Shown here piece after piece: positions 51,690 to 60,304 of a DNA stretch of 64,000 nucleotides; the first letter of the stretch is position 1; every line of letters starts with the position of its first letter. The notes beneath the pieces are model-generated. The model saw only the letters and a list, made by a program, of their open reading frames with translations, was not told the DNA's origin and did not search any database. Made by a program: the position numbers and the translations under genes. The stretch is from the NCBI RefSeq assembly GCF_026341825.1, contig NZ_JAPENY010000001.1, positions 1,116,001 through 1,180,000 on the forward strand, written 5' to 3'. The DNA comes from Streptomyces sp. NBC_00620 (GTDB taxonomy: Bacteria > Actinomycetota > Actinomycetes > Streptomycetales > Streptomycetaceae).

Positions 51690-51804
51690 GGGCTGAACGT
51701 ACGAGCGGGGGTCCTGGCCGGTCCATGAGCCAGTGGGGCGTCCTGCCGATGGGGGGATCGGCAGGACCGATGGCGCGTGTGGACAGACCGATGGTGCGTA
51801 CGGA

Positions 51805-52221
51805 TCAGGCCAGCCCGAGCCGGGTGATCTCCCGTCCCGCGGAGCGGTCCATCACCATCCGCAGGCCGGCCCCACGGGTCCTGTCGTAGGCGGCCACGTC
51901 CACGACGCCGAGCTGGAACCAGACCGCTTTGGCGCCGATCGTCACAGCCTGGTCGGCGATGTCGCCGGCCAGGGCGGAGTTGACGAACACGTTCACCACG
52001 TCCACCGGGAAAGGGATGTCCGCGAGCGAGGCGTAGCCCTGCTCGCCGTGCACCGCCTCGGCCTTGGGGTGCACGGGCACCACCTTCTTGTCGATGCGCT
52101 GCAGCTTCTCGGCCACGCGGTAGGCGGCCCGGTCGGGGTTGCTGGACAGACCGACCACAGCCCAGATCTCTCCGGCGCTTGTGAGGATGTCCCTGATCGT
52201 CGCGTCGTCGCCATAGGTCAT
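51805..52221 (-). CDS. CoA-binding-domain protein (YccU type)
   Basis: A 138-residue single-domain protein with a Rossmann fold: IRDILTSAGEIWAVVGLSSNPDRAAYRVAEKLQ, then VVPVHPKAEAVHGEQGYASLADIPFPVDVVNVFVN and AKAVWFQLGVVDVAAYDRTRGAGLRMVMDR. This is the CoA_binding_2 family. ATG 52221 (or GTG 52227) has no clear ribosome site. It is divergent from the NCS1 permease. The role of the family is unsettled. Confidence 0.87.
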   Translation of the reverse strand: MTYGDDATIRDILTSAGEIWAVVGLSSNPDRAAYRVAEKLQRIDKKVVPVHPKAEAVHGEQGYASLADIPFPVDVVNVFVNSALAGDIADQAVTIGAKAVWFQLGVVDVAAYDRTRGAGLRMVMDRSAGREITRLGLA

Positions 52222-52252
52222 CGCCACAGGATGGCATACAGGATCCAATATG

Positions 52253-52272
52253 GCGATGGGCCTGCCCATCGC
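52253..52272. promoter_or_regulatory. Inverted repeat between the CoA-binding and permease genes
   Basis: GCGATGGG-CCTG-CCCATCGC is a perfect 8-base inverted repeat in the 175-base divergent gap, with a third GCGATGG shortly after (52275 region). It could be an operator or a leader hairpin for the permease mRNA. No other evidence. Confidence 0.4.
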
Positions 52273-52396
52273 TGAGCGATGGCCCGCCGCGCCCGATACG
52301 GCACCGGGTCCGGTACAAGGTGTACGCCCGCATGCCCCCCGAAACGGACAATGCGCCTCTGCCCGGCGGCGGCCCGGCCCCGGACACTTACGGTGC

Positions 52397-53782
52397 ATGA
52401 CGACCGCTCCCGCCAGTTCAGCACCAGCCCTCGCCCCCGAGTACGGCGACAAAGTCATCGCCGTCGAGACGGCGGGCTCGGAACCGATCCCCGACTCCGA
52501 ACGGCACGGCAACCCGCTCCAGTTGCTGTGGACGTGGGCCTCCCCGAACATCGAGTTCGCGACCGTCTACATCGGCGTGATCTCCGTCCTCTTCTTCGGC
52601 CTGAACTTCTGGCAGGCGGCCGCGGCGCTGCTGCTCGGCACCGCGCTGGGCTCGCTGACGCAGGGGATCCTGTCGCTGGACGGGCCGCGGTTCGGCGTAC
52701 CGCAGATGGCGATCGGCCGCTTCGCCTTCGGCTACCGGGGCAACCTGCTGCCGTCGGGTGTGAACGCGCTGGTCGCGGGTGTCGGCTGGTTCGCCGTGAA
52801 CAGTGTGAGCGCGGCTTTCGCGCTCAACACGCTGACGGACCTGCGTCCGCTTCCTTCGCTGTTGATAGTGGTGGCGGCCGAGATCGTGATCGGCTTCATC
52901 GGCCACAACTTCGTGCACGCCTTCGAGAAGTACGCGTTCCCCGTGCTCGCGGTCGTCTTCCTGCTGGCCGGTGCCTGGACCTTCAAGGAGGCCGACCTCG
53001 GCGGGGCCGGCGCGGGCGGCGGCATCGGCGGCTTCCTGCTCGCCTTCAGCACGGCCTGGGGTTACACGGCCGGCTGGAACCCGGGCGCCTCCGACTACTC
53101 GCGCTACCTCCCGCGCACGGCGAACCGCTTCAAGACCGCCCTCTACCCCGCCGTGGGTCTCTTCGTGTCGATCGCGGTCGTCTCCCTGATCGGCGCGGCC
53201 TCGGCGACGATCGTGGCCCCCGACGACGCGACCCCGACGGCCGCCTTCACCGGCCATCTCCCGTCCTGGCTCAGCAACTTGGTACTCCTCGCCATCATCC
53301 TGGGCGCGGTCTCGGCCAACGCCCTCAACGTCTACTCCTCCGCCATGTCGGTCACCTCGCTGGGCCTGCGGCTGCCGGTCTGGCTGGGCCGCAGCGCGCT
53401 GGTGGTCCTGTCGGGCCTGGCGGGTACGGCGGCGGCCTGGGCGTCACTCGCCGACGCGGGGCACGCTTACGAGGCGTTCCTGCTGGTCATCGCGTACTGG
53501 GTGGGCCCGTGGCTGGGCGTCGTCCTGGTCGAGCGCTGGATGCGCTCGCACACCCCGGCCGAGGAACTGACCCTGCGTCTCGGCGACCGCGCCTACACCA
53601 ACTGGCCGGGCATAGCTGCCCTGTTGACCGGCATCGCAGTCTCCGTCCCGCTCTTCTCCAACCAGGAGAAGTACATGGGGTGGGTGCCCGAGCAGTGGCC
53701 GGCCTTCGGAGACATCACCTGTCTCGTCGGGTTCGTGGTGAGCGCGGGGCTGTATGCGGGGCTGCGGCGCCGGGCGGCCTAG
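52397..53782 (+). CDS. NCS1-family nucleobase permease
   Basis: A 461-residue membrane protein from ATG 52397, with about 12 hydrophobic segments. Near the N-terminus it has NPLQLLWTWASPNIEFATVYIG, then GTALGSLTQGILSLDGPRFGVPQMAIGRFAFGYRGNLLPS and TAGWNPGASDYSRYLPR, all NCS1 signatures. It would bring in cytosine, a purine or a related compound by cation symport. The deaminase at 61703 is not adjacent, so no pathway link is shown. Confidence 0.9.
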   Translation: MTTAPASSAPALAPEYGDKVIAVETAGSEPIPDSERHGNPLQLLWTWASPNIEFATVYIGVISVLFFGLNFWQAAAALLLGTALGSLTQGILSLDGPRFGVPQMAIGRFAFGYRGNLLPSGVNALVAGVGWFAVNSVSAAFALNTLTDLRPLPSLLIVVAAEIVIGFIGHNFVHAFEKYAFPVLAVVFLLAGAWTFKEADLGGAGAGGGIGGFLLAFSTAWGYTAGWNPGASDYSRYLPRTANRFKTALYPAVGLFVSIAVVSLIGAASATIVAPDDATPTAAFTGHLPSWLSNLVLLAIILGAVSANALNVYSSAMSVTSLGLRLPVWLGRSALVVLSGLAGTAAAWASLADAGHAYEAFLLVIAYWVGPWLGVVLVERWMRSHTPAEELTLRLGDRAYTNWPGIAALLTGIAVSVPLFSNQEKYMGWVPEQWPAFGDITCLVGFVVSAGLYAGLRRRAA

Positions 53783-53791
53783 AGCAGGGCC

Positions 53792-54217
53792 TCAGGCGGC
53801 TTCCGGGGTGAGTGTCCGGTGCAGGGCGGTCAGGCCGTCGGTGTAGATGCCGTGGAAGAGGGCGATGGCCTCTTCGTCGCTCACGCCGGTCGGGGTGAAG
53901 GTGCCGGACCACTCGACGCGGGCCGTGTCCTGTCCGGGGACGGTGTGCACGGTGAGGGTGGAGAGGTAGCCGGTGACGGGGAAGGGGGCCTGGAGGATGG
54001 AGTACGTGTACGTGCGTGCCGTGTTGTCGAAGGCTTCGAGGCGCTCGATGATGACGCCGCCGTCCTCGTCCCGGAGGGAGCGGACGCGGCCGCCCTCGCT
54101 GAGTTCGCTGGTGGGGATGTAGGGCAGCCAGTCGGGGAGCGAGTCGAAGCCGCCTATGAGCTGCCAGATGCGGTCGGGGGATGCGGGCACGTCGATGGAT
54201 GCGGTGGTGGTGGCCAC
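53792..54217 (-). CDS. SRPBCC-family (START-like) protein
   Basis: A 141-residue protein; GTG 54217 has AGGAG seven bases upstream. It opens ATTTASIDVPASPDRIWQLIGGFDSLPDWLPYI, the Bet v1/polyketide-cyclase-like start, and ends with HTVPGQDTARVEWSGTFTP and a long C-terminal helix (EEAIALFHGIYTDGLTALHRTL). It lies 44 bases downstream of the aldo-keto reductase, probably in one operon. It may bind a hydrophobic ligand. Confidence 0.88.
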   Translation of the reverse strand: MATTTASIDVPASPDRIWQLIGGFDSLPDWLPYIPTSELSEGGRVRSLRDEDGGVIIERLEAFDNTARTYTYSILQAPFPVTGYLSTLTVHTVPGQDTARVEWSGTFTPTGVSDEEAIALFHGIYTDGLTALHRTLTPEAA

Positions 54218-54261
54218 GGGGGTCTCCTGAGGGACTTGGAGCTGAGTTACGGGCTGAGGGG

Positions 54262-55272
54262 TCAGGCGGTCGGTACCGGTGCGGAGTCGGCGATCAGCTT
54301 CTCCTCGCGCAGGGCCGTCCAGAACGCGGCCGGGATCGTCTCGCCGAGTGCGGCCACGTCCTCCGCGATGCGGCTGGGCTTCGTGGCGCCGGGGATCGCG
54401 GCGACCGTCGCCGGGTGGGCGAGGGAGAACTGCAGCGCGGCGGCCTTGATGCCGACCCCGTACCGCTCGGCGATCGCCTTGATCCGGGCCACCTTGTCGA
54501 CGATGGCGGCGGGCGCCTTCTGGTACTCGAAGTGCGTACCGCCGGCGAGGATTCCCGAGCTGTAGGGACCGCCGACGACGATGTCCACGTCCTGGGCGGA
54601 GGCGGCCGGCAGCAGGCGCTGCAGGGCACGGTCGTGGTCGAGAAGGGTGTAGCGGCCGGCGAGGAGGAAGGCGTCGGGCTTCGGCTCGTCCAGGTCGAGG
54701 GTGAGCTCCAGGGGCTCGACGCGGTTGACGCCCAGGCCCCAGGCCTTGATGACGCCCTCCTCGCGCAGCTTCTGCAGGACGCGGAAGGCGCCCGTGCGGG
54801 CGGTCTCGTAGGCGGCCAGCCACTCGTCCCCGTAGAAGTCCTGCGCGACGTCGTGCACCCACACGATGTCGAGGCGGTCGGTCCTGAGGCGCTTGAGGCT
54901 GTCCTCGATGGAGCGCAGGGTGGCGTCGGCGGTGTAGTCGTTGATCATCTTGTTCGGGCGGCCGTGCTCGAAGAGGCCGCCCTTTTCGCCGAGGTCACGC
55001 GCGGCGGGGTCCTCGGTCTCGTCGAGGACGACCCGGCCGACCTTGGTGCTGAGCACGTACTCGTCGCGCGGGTGCTGGGCCAGTACGTCGCCGAGCCGGA
55101 TCTCGGAGAGGCCCGCGCCATAGAAGGGCGCGGTGTCGAAGTAGCGGATGCCCTGGTCCCAGGCGGCTTCCACGGTGGCCGCGGCCTCTTCGTCGGGGAT
55201 GGCGCGGAACATGTTGCCGAGCGGGGCGGTGCCGAATCCGAGCGCACCGGGAAGGAGGGACTTGATGGTCAT
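54262..55272 (-). CDS. Aldo/keto reductase
   Basis: A 336-residue protein from ATG 55272 with AGAGGATC upstream. The (beta/alpha)8 family motifs are GFGTAPLGNMF, YFDTAPFYGAGLSEIRLGDVL (catalytic Asp, Tyr), STKVGR (Lys), and DIVWVHDV (His), with AAIPGATKPSRIAEDV at the NADPH site. It reduces an aldehyde or sugar-type carbonyl; the substrate is unknown. Divergent from the LysR gene with a palindrome between. Confidence 0.92.
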   Translation of the reverse strand: MTIKSLLPGALGFGTAPLGNMFRAIPDEEAAATVEAAWDQGIRYFDTAPFYGAGLSEIRLGDVLAQHPRDEYVLSTKVGRVVLDETEDPAARDLGEKGGLFEHGRPNKMINDYTADATLRSIEDSLKRLRTDRLDIVWVHDVAQDFYGDEWLAAYETARTGAFRVLQKLREEGVIKAWGLGVNRVEPLELTLDLDEPKPDAFLLAGRYTLLDHDRALQRLLPAASAQDVDIVVGGPYSSGILAGGTHFEYQKAPAAIVDKVARIKAIAERYGVGIKAAALQFSLAHPATVAAIPGATKPSRIAEDVAALGETIPAAFWTALREEKLIADSAPVPTA

Positions 55273-55296
55273 GAGTGATCCTCTTCGAATCGATTT

Positions 55297-55312
55297 CGAT
55301 CTATTTAGATCG
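55297..55312. promoter_or_regulatory. Perfect palindrome in the aldo-keto reductase/LysR intergenic region
   Basis: CGATCTA-TT-TAGATCG, two perfect 7-base arms, lies 25 bases upstream of the reductase ATG in an A/T-rich patch. The divergent LysR gene makes it a good candidate for that regulator's recognition site. Confidence 0.55.
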
Positions 55313-55431
55313 TTTTCGGCGTATCTGTTGCTGAATGAGCGATCCGCCGGGCTTGTGTCTTCGAGGTTATGATCCCTGCATGAGACTGTCCAAGACTTAC
55401 TTCGACTCACTTGAGTCCCCCGAGGTCCCAC

Positions 55432-56352
55432 ATGCTTGACCTGCGACAACTCCGCTATTTCGTGGCCGTCGCCGAGTCCGAGCACGTCGGGCGCGCCGCC
55501 GAGCAGCTGCACATCTCCCAGTCACCCCTCAGCCGGCAGATCGCCCAGCTCGAGAAGAACCTGGACCTCACCCTCTTCGAGCGCAGCCAGCAGCGCATCC
55601 GGCTGACCTCCGACGGCCGGGTCTTCCTGACCGAGGCCCGCGCCCTGCTGCGGCACGCGGACAGGCTGGAGAACCTCGGCCGGCGACTGGGCCGCGGCGA
55701 GGAGGGCGGCCTGTGCATCGGGTACGTCGCCGACGCCATGCACACGGGCGTCCTGCCCACCGCCCTTCGGGCCCTGCGCGGGGAACGCCCCGGTATTCAC
55801 GTGGCGCTGTACGACCAGGAGTCCACCGAGCAGTTCGAGGGCCTGCGCCAGCGCAGCCTGGACATCGCGCTGGTCCGCACACCGCCGCCCGAGGACGACC
55901 CGGATCTCCAGGCGTCCCCCTTGCTGCGGGACCCGCTGCTGCTCGCCCTGCCCGCACACCATCCCCTCGCGGAACAGGCGGAGTTGACGCCCGAGGACCT
56001 CGACGGGCAGCCGTGGATCGCGGTGGCCGACTCACCGGACCCGGCCTGGCGCGACACGTTCGTCGCGTCCTGCGTGAACTCCGGCTTCACCCCCGACATC
56101 CTCCTCGACGCCGCCGATCCGCTCACCGCGCTCGGCCTGGTCGCCTCCGGCCTCGGCCTCGCCCTCGTCCAGCGGAGCATGGTGCGCGGCACGACCGAGG
56201 GCATCGTGGTGCGCGAACTCCCCTGGTACGGCGGCTCGGTGCAGCTGTGGGCAGCCTGGCACCGGGTCGATCTCCGCCCGGTGGTGGCGTCGTTCCGCGA
56301 GACGGTCCTCGCGGAGCGTGGGCCTTCCGCCCCTGTCGGACACCAGGACTAG
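55432..56352 (+). CDS. LysR-family transcriptional regulator
   Basis: A 306-residue protein from ATG 55432 with GAGG eight bases upstream. The helix-turn-helix spans MLDLRQLRYFVAVAESEHVGRAAEQLHISQSPLSRQIAQLEKNL; the remainder is a PBP2-type ligand domain (GLCIGYVADAMHTGVLPTALRALR). It belongs to the CbnR/CatM-like branch by its opening. Likely regulates the divergent reductase-SRPBCC operon. Confidence 0.92.
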   Translation: MLDLRQLRYFVAVAESEHVGRAAEQLHISQSPLSRQIAQLEKNLDLTLFERSQQRIRLTSDGRVFLTEARALLRHADRLENLGRRLGRGEEGGLCIGYVADAMHTGVLPTALRALRGERPGIHVALYDQESTEQFEGLRQRSLDIALVRTPPPEDDPDLQASPLLRDPLLLALPAHHPLAEQAELTPEDLDGQPWIAVADSPDPAWRDTFVASCVNSGFTPDILLDAADPLTALGLVASGLGLALVQRSMVRGTTEGIVVRELPWYGGSVQLWAAWHRVDLRPVVASFRETVLAERGPSAPVGHQD

Positions 56353-56365
56353 CTTTCACCCCCGG

Positions 56366-57103
56366 TCAGTACCCGTACGAGCCGAGGCCGACCAGGCAGT
56401 ACACGTACTCGTAGTAGGGCATCCCGTTGCGGGTGTAGCTGTAGGAAAACGCGTACTGCGTCTGGGGGTTGGCGTTGCAGCGACTCAGTTCCGACGTCAG
56501 CGGGATCGTCTCGATCACCTTGTAGTGGGCGTCGGACGCCGAGCACGAGACCTCCTCGACGCCGCTGACCTCCTGCGCGGTCGTGGAGTCCGGCAGGGTT
56601 CCGTTGAGGCAGGTGCCGGATTCGTACGGATCGGGAGCCTCACTCTCGGTGCCGTACGGGTCCTCGGTGTACGGGTCTTCGCTGTACGGGTCCTCCGTGT
56701 AGGGCTCTTCCGAATACGGCTCCTCCGAGTACGGGTCCTCCGTGTACGGATCCGCGGTGTAGGGGTCCTCCGAATACGGTTCCTCGGCGTACGGGGAGCT
56801 GGTCGAGTCCACGCCGGAGGCGCTGTCGCTGCCACTGCCGTCGCCCTCGTTGGCCAGCACCACCAGGAACACGAGCACGGCCGCGACCGCGAGCACGCCC
56901 AGCCATTGGAGGCCGCGCGACGGGGTCGCCGGGTTCGTCACCCGTATGCGCAGCAGCACCTCGCTCTCACCGGCACGGACCCGCACGAGGTCGCCGTCCC
57001 GTACGGGCGGGACACGGACACGGGTGGTGCCGGACGGCAGAGGAACGGTGACGACGGCACCGGAAGCGGCCTGCTGCGGCGTGAGAGATATGGAGAGTTC
57101 CAC
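56366..57103 (-). CDS. Membrane protein with PYxE(D/E) tandem repeat and DnaJ-C-like start
   Basis: A 245-residue protein. GTG 57103 is chosen at the start of a compact domain (VELSISLTPQQAASGAVVTVPLPSGTTRVRVPPVRDGDLVRVRAGE) that recalls the C-terminal beta domain of DnaJ. One hydrophobic helix follows (about residues 65-86), then a Ser/Asp linker and about ten five-residue repeats of the form PYSED, PYTED and PYSEE, and a C-terminal region with four cysteines. The repeat region is predicted to lie outside the cell. The ribosome site is weak. Function unknown. Confidence 0.65.
   Translation of the reverse strand: MELSISLTPQQAASGAVVTVPLPSGTTRVRVPPVRDGDLVRVRAGESEVLLRIRVTNPATPSRGLQWLGVLAVAAVLVFLVVLANEGDGSGSDSASGVDSTSSPYAEEPYSEDPYTADPYTEDPYSEEPYSEEPYTEDPYSEDPYTEDPYGTESEAPDPYESGTCLNGTLPDSTTAQEVSGVEEVSCSASDAHYKVIETIPLTSELSRCNANPQTQYAFSYSYTRNGMPYYEYVYCLVGLGSYGY
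56648..56800. repeat. 15-base tandem repeats encoding PY(S/T)E(D/E)
   Basis: About ten units of the type TCCTCCGTGTACGGG (minus-strand coding of PYTED and PYSEE) lie in register within the gene at 56366. The pattern is prone to copy-number change. Confidence 0.75.
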
Positions 57104-57288
57104 CGCGCCAGTGTGACCAACGGGCAGCCGCGCCGAAGAAGCTTTCCGAAACCTCCACCTTGACGGGGCGGCGCCATAAGTCGCGCCCGAGTTCATACCT
57201 TCGACGGCCGTACGTAGACCATCGGCGGACGGCGGGGGCCATGGCCGTTTCCCAGACTGAGGTCGGGACGACGACATGGGGAGACGCG

Positions 57289-58437
57289 ATGCAGGAGATC
57301 ACTCGGGCACGGTTCCTGGGGATGGCCGCGGGGGTCGGGGGTGCGGCGGTGCTGCCGGCGGCGGGGCGGGCTTCGGCTACCGGGGGCGGAGGCGCGGGCG
57401 GCGCGAGCGGCGGCGGGGGCCGGCGCGGGCTGACGTACCGGGGTGTCGTCTACGAGGTCGGTGAGGGGGAGACGCCCGGTACCGCGTGGAACCCGGCGCG
57501 GATGCGGGCCGACATGCGGGCCATCGATAGCGATCTGCACGCCAACTCCGTCAAGGTCACCGGCTACGGCGTCGAGCGGCTCACCGCGACGGCGGGTGAG
57601 GCGGCGGAGCGGGGGCTGAACGTCTGGCTCGAACCGACGCTGGGGGACGTACCGGAGAAGGAGATCCTCGAACACCTCGCGGAGACGGGGCGGTTCGCCG
57701 AGCGGCTGCGGCGGCAGGGGGCCGGGGTGCACCTCAGCGTCGGCTGCGAGTTCTGGCTCTTCGTGCCCGGCATCGTGCCCGGCGACAATGTCCTGGAGCG
57801 GATCGAGAACCTGATGAGCGGCAACTTCGATCCGGTGCTGATGGCGCGCCGCCTGAGCCGTTTCACCGCGAAGGCGGCCCGGGTCGGCCGGTCGGTCTTC
57901 GGCGGACGGCTGACGTACGCCGCCGCCCAGGACGACGACGTCGACTGGGGCCTCTTCGACCTGGTCGGCATCGACTACTACTCGTACTTCCGGAGCCGGA
58001 ACGAGTACGTCCGCGACCTCGACCGGTTCCGGCGCTTCGGGAAGCCGGTCGCCATCACGGAGTTCGGCTGCTGCACCTTCGAAGGGGCGCCGGAGCAGGG
58101 CGGTATGGGCTGGGACGTCGTCGACTACACGAAGGAGCCGCCCGAGATCAAGGGCGAGCTGGTGCGGAGCGAGCGCACCCAGGCCGCGTATCTCATGGAC
58201 GTGCTCTCGGTGTTCGAGTCGATGGGCCTGTACTCGGCGATGGCGTTCACCTTCGTCACCCCGGACTCCCCGCACCTCCCCCAAGACCCCCGCCACGACC
58301 TCGACATGGCGAGCTACAGCATCGTGAAGCCGATCAAGGACCGGCCCGGCGACCCCGCGTCCGACTGGCACTGGGAGCCGAAGGAGTCGTTCCGCGCGCT
58401 GGCCCGGCAGTACGGGCGGGCGGCCCGGGGCTGCTGA
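57289..58437 (+). CDS. Glycoside-hydrolase-like TIM-barrel protein, probably exported
   Basis: A 382-residue protein; ATG 57289 has GGGGAG upstream. The N-terminus (TRARFLGMAAGVGGAAVLPAAGRASA) looks like an export signal, possibly Tat-related though it lacks a full twin-Arg. A Gly-rich linker precedes the domain, which has SVGCEFWLFVPGIVPG and VAITEFGCCTF; Glu residues there occupy acid/base- and nucleophile-like positions of clan A glycosidases. I recall relatives being labelled 'abortive infection protein', which I cannot support. Substrate unknown. Confidence 0.7.
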   Translation: MQEITRARFLGMAAGVGGAAVLPAAGRASATGGGGAGGASGGGGRRGLTYRGVVYEVGEGETPGTAWNPARMRADMRAIDSDLHANSVKVTGYGVERLTATAGEAAERGLNVWLEPTLGDVPEKEILEHLAETGRFAERLRRQGAGVHLSVGCEFWLFVPGIVPGDNVLERIENLMSGNFDPVLMARRLSRFTAKAARVGRSVFGGRLTYAAAQDDDVDWGLFDLVGIDYYSYFRSRNEYVRDLDRFRRFGKPVAITEFGCCTFEGAPEQGGMGWDVVDYTKEPPEIKGELVRSERTQAAYLMDVLSVFESMGLYSAMAFTFVTPDSPHLPQDPRHDLDMASYSIVKPIKDRPGDPASDWHWEPKESFRALARQYGRAARGC

Positions 58438-58620
58438 CCCCTTCAGGCCACCGACTGCCGCGCGAGGATTTCGAGTTGATGGGCAGGAACGGTGGCGGAG
58501 AAGCCCCTTCACACCTCACTCTGTAACGAGTCTGCGGGCGGGCCCGCGTCGTCGCACCACGGCAGCGGGGGGCAGTGCGTGGCGGACAGCGGGCGCTGGA
58601 GGCACACACCTGGACAAGAG

Positions 58621-59604
58621 ATGTCCGGCCGGGTCCCGCTACGTCTTCGCGTGCTGCCTGTGATCATGGCGCCGCTGGTCGCCCTGGCACTGACGGCGTC
58701 CTCCGCGGACGTACGCCCCCCGGTCTGCCACTCGCCCCTCGGGGCGGACCGGCCCGCCGACACCGCATCCGTGGTCACTCGGGCCGAGGCCGAGGACTGT
58801 GACCCGCTGCGGTCGCTGAAGCCGCCGGCCCGGATGCCGGAGCCAGGCGGCCGGATGCCGAGCGGTACGGCGATGGAACGGATCGTCGAACGCGGCCGAC
58901 TGATCGTGGGCGTGGACCAGAACACGTACCTCTTCGGCTACCGCAACCCCACCACCGGGCAGTTGGACGGACTCGACATCGACCTGGTGCGGGAGATCTC
59001 CAGGGCCCTGTTCGGAAAGCCGGACCGGGTGCAGTTCAAGACCGTGCCGTCCCGACGGCGCATCGAGGTACTGGAACGCGGCGAAGTCGACCTGGTCGCC
59101 CACTCGATGACCATCACCTGCGAGCGCATGGAGCAGGTGCTGTTCAGCAGCGACTACCTCGATTCCGGCCAGCGCGTCCTGGTCCCCAACGCCTCCCCTG
59201 CGCAGACCCTGGCCGACCTCGCCGGACAGAGAGTGTGCACGGCCGAGGGCACCACCTCGCTGACCGCGCTGCGCCGGGCCCGTCCGAAGGTGCGGCCGGT
59301 TGCCGTCGCCGACTGGACCGACTGCCTGGTACGTCTCCAACTGGGCGACGTGGCCGCCGTGTCGACCACCGACAACGTCCTCGCCGGGCTGCGCGCCCAG
59401 GACCCCACCACCCGCATCACCGGACCCCGGTTCACCTACGAGCCGCACGGCATCGCCGTCGCGAAGGGTTCACCGGAACTCGTCCGCTTCGTCAACGGCG
59501 TCCTCGACCGGCTGCGCGCCTCGGGCGGACTCCGTACCCTGCACGAACGGTGGCTGGGCGGATACGGCGACTTCTACCCACCCGCACCCCGCTACCTGAA
59601 GTGA
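58621..59604 (+). CDS. Amino-acid-type ABC solute-binding protein, orphan
   Basis: A 327-residue protein; I start it at ATG 58621, just before a signal-like segment (PLRLRVLPVIMAPLVALALTASSA) without a lipobox. The SBP family 3 core has LIVGVDQNTYLFGYRNPTTGQLDGLDIDLVREI, LVAHSMTITCERMEQVLFSSDYLDSGQRVLV and LQLGDVAAVSTTDNVLAGL. The glutamate/aspartate-binding type is closest. No permease or ATPase gene is near, so it may serve a distant transporter or signal. Confidence 0.8.
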   Translation: MSGRVPLRLRVLPVIMAPLVALALTASSADVRPPVCHSPLGADRPADTASVVTRAEAEDCDPLRSLKPPARMPEPGGRMPSGTAMERIVERGRLIVGVDQNTYLFGYRNPTTGQLDGLDIDLVREISRALFGKPDRVQFKTVPSRRRIEVLERGEVDLVAHSMTITCERMEQVLFSSDYLDSGQRVLVPNASPAQTLADLAGQRVCTAEGTTSLTALRRARPKVRPVAVADWTDCLVRLQLGDVAAVSTTDNVLAGLRAQDPTTRITGPRFTYEPHGIAVAKGSPELVRFVNGVLDRLRASGGLRTLHERWLGGYGDFYPPAPRYLK

Positions 59605-59628
59605 CCGCGAGCGTGGCCCCTGCTCCCC

Positions 59629-60225
59629 TTACCGCTCGCCGGCTTCGCCTTCGGCCGGCAGGTGGGCGACGTGTCCGTCGCTCCTGGCGTGCGTCGCCCG
59701 CTCCATCGCCTCACGGGCGGCGGCGGGCAGGTCGATCGTGTTGATGACGAGGCGGTTGACCCGGATACCCCACTTGCCGGTGGCCTCGTCGAGGATGCCG
59801 CGCAGGGCCGCGCTGATCTCCTGGCGAGAGCTCAGAATGCGTTCCAGGTCCATGTAGCCGCAGATGTCGCGCAGGGAGACGACCGTGAGGTGCTCGATGG
59901 CCTGCAGGTAGCTGGTGACCTCGTAGGTGGCGGCCCGGGCGTCGGTCACCTGGAAGTAGACGACGGTGTCGATCTTGAGGGCCAGGGCGTCCACGGTGAG
60001 GACTTCCTGCGGAGGGAACGGCACGACCTGCTCACGGAGGTCGATCCGGTTCCGTATGGCGTCGGCGAACGGCACCACGATGTTGAGGCCGGCGTTGAGC
60101 GTCCGCGTGTAGCGGCCGAAGCGCTCGACCACGACGGCGTTGGCGCTGCTAAGGCGCCGGATGCACGTCCCCAGGACAAGGGGGACCGCTCCCCCGGCGA
60201 TCAAGAACCCATACCGCTTCTTCAT
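59629..60225 (-). CDS. Short SPFH/band 7 (stomatin-like) protein
   Basis: A 198-residue protein from ATG 60225 with GGGGGGAG upstream. One N-terminal hydrophobic stretch (FLIAGGAVPLVLGTCI) is followed by the SPFH domain: VVVERFGRYTRTLNAGLNIVVPFADAIRNRIDLREQVVPFPPQEVLTVDALALKIDTVVYFQV and EHLTVVSLRDICGYMDLERIL. It stops soon after VINTIDLPAAAREAMERA, lacking the long coiled-coil tail of full-size stomatins. Probably membrane-bound and oligomeric. Confidence 0.85.
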   Translation of the reverse strand: MKKRYGFLIAGGAVPLVLGTCIRRLSSANAVVVERFGRYTRTLNAGLNIVVPFADAIRNRIDLREQVVPFPPQEVLTVDALALKIDTVVYFQVTDARAATYEVTSYLQAIEHLTVVSLRDICGYMDLERILSSRQEISAALRGILDEATGKWGIRVNRLVINTIDLPAAAREAMERATHARSDGHVAHLPAEGEAGER

Positions 60226-60304
60226 CGCGACTCCCCCCGTCCCCCGGGCCACCGTGTCGTGCCCCCCGGATGCCGCTGTCCGGAGTGTCCCAGACCTCCC
60301 GGTC

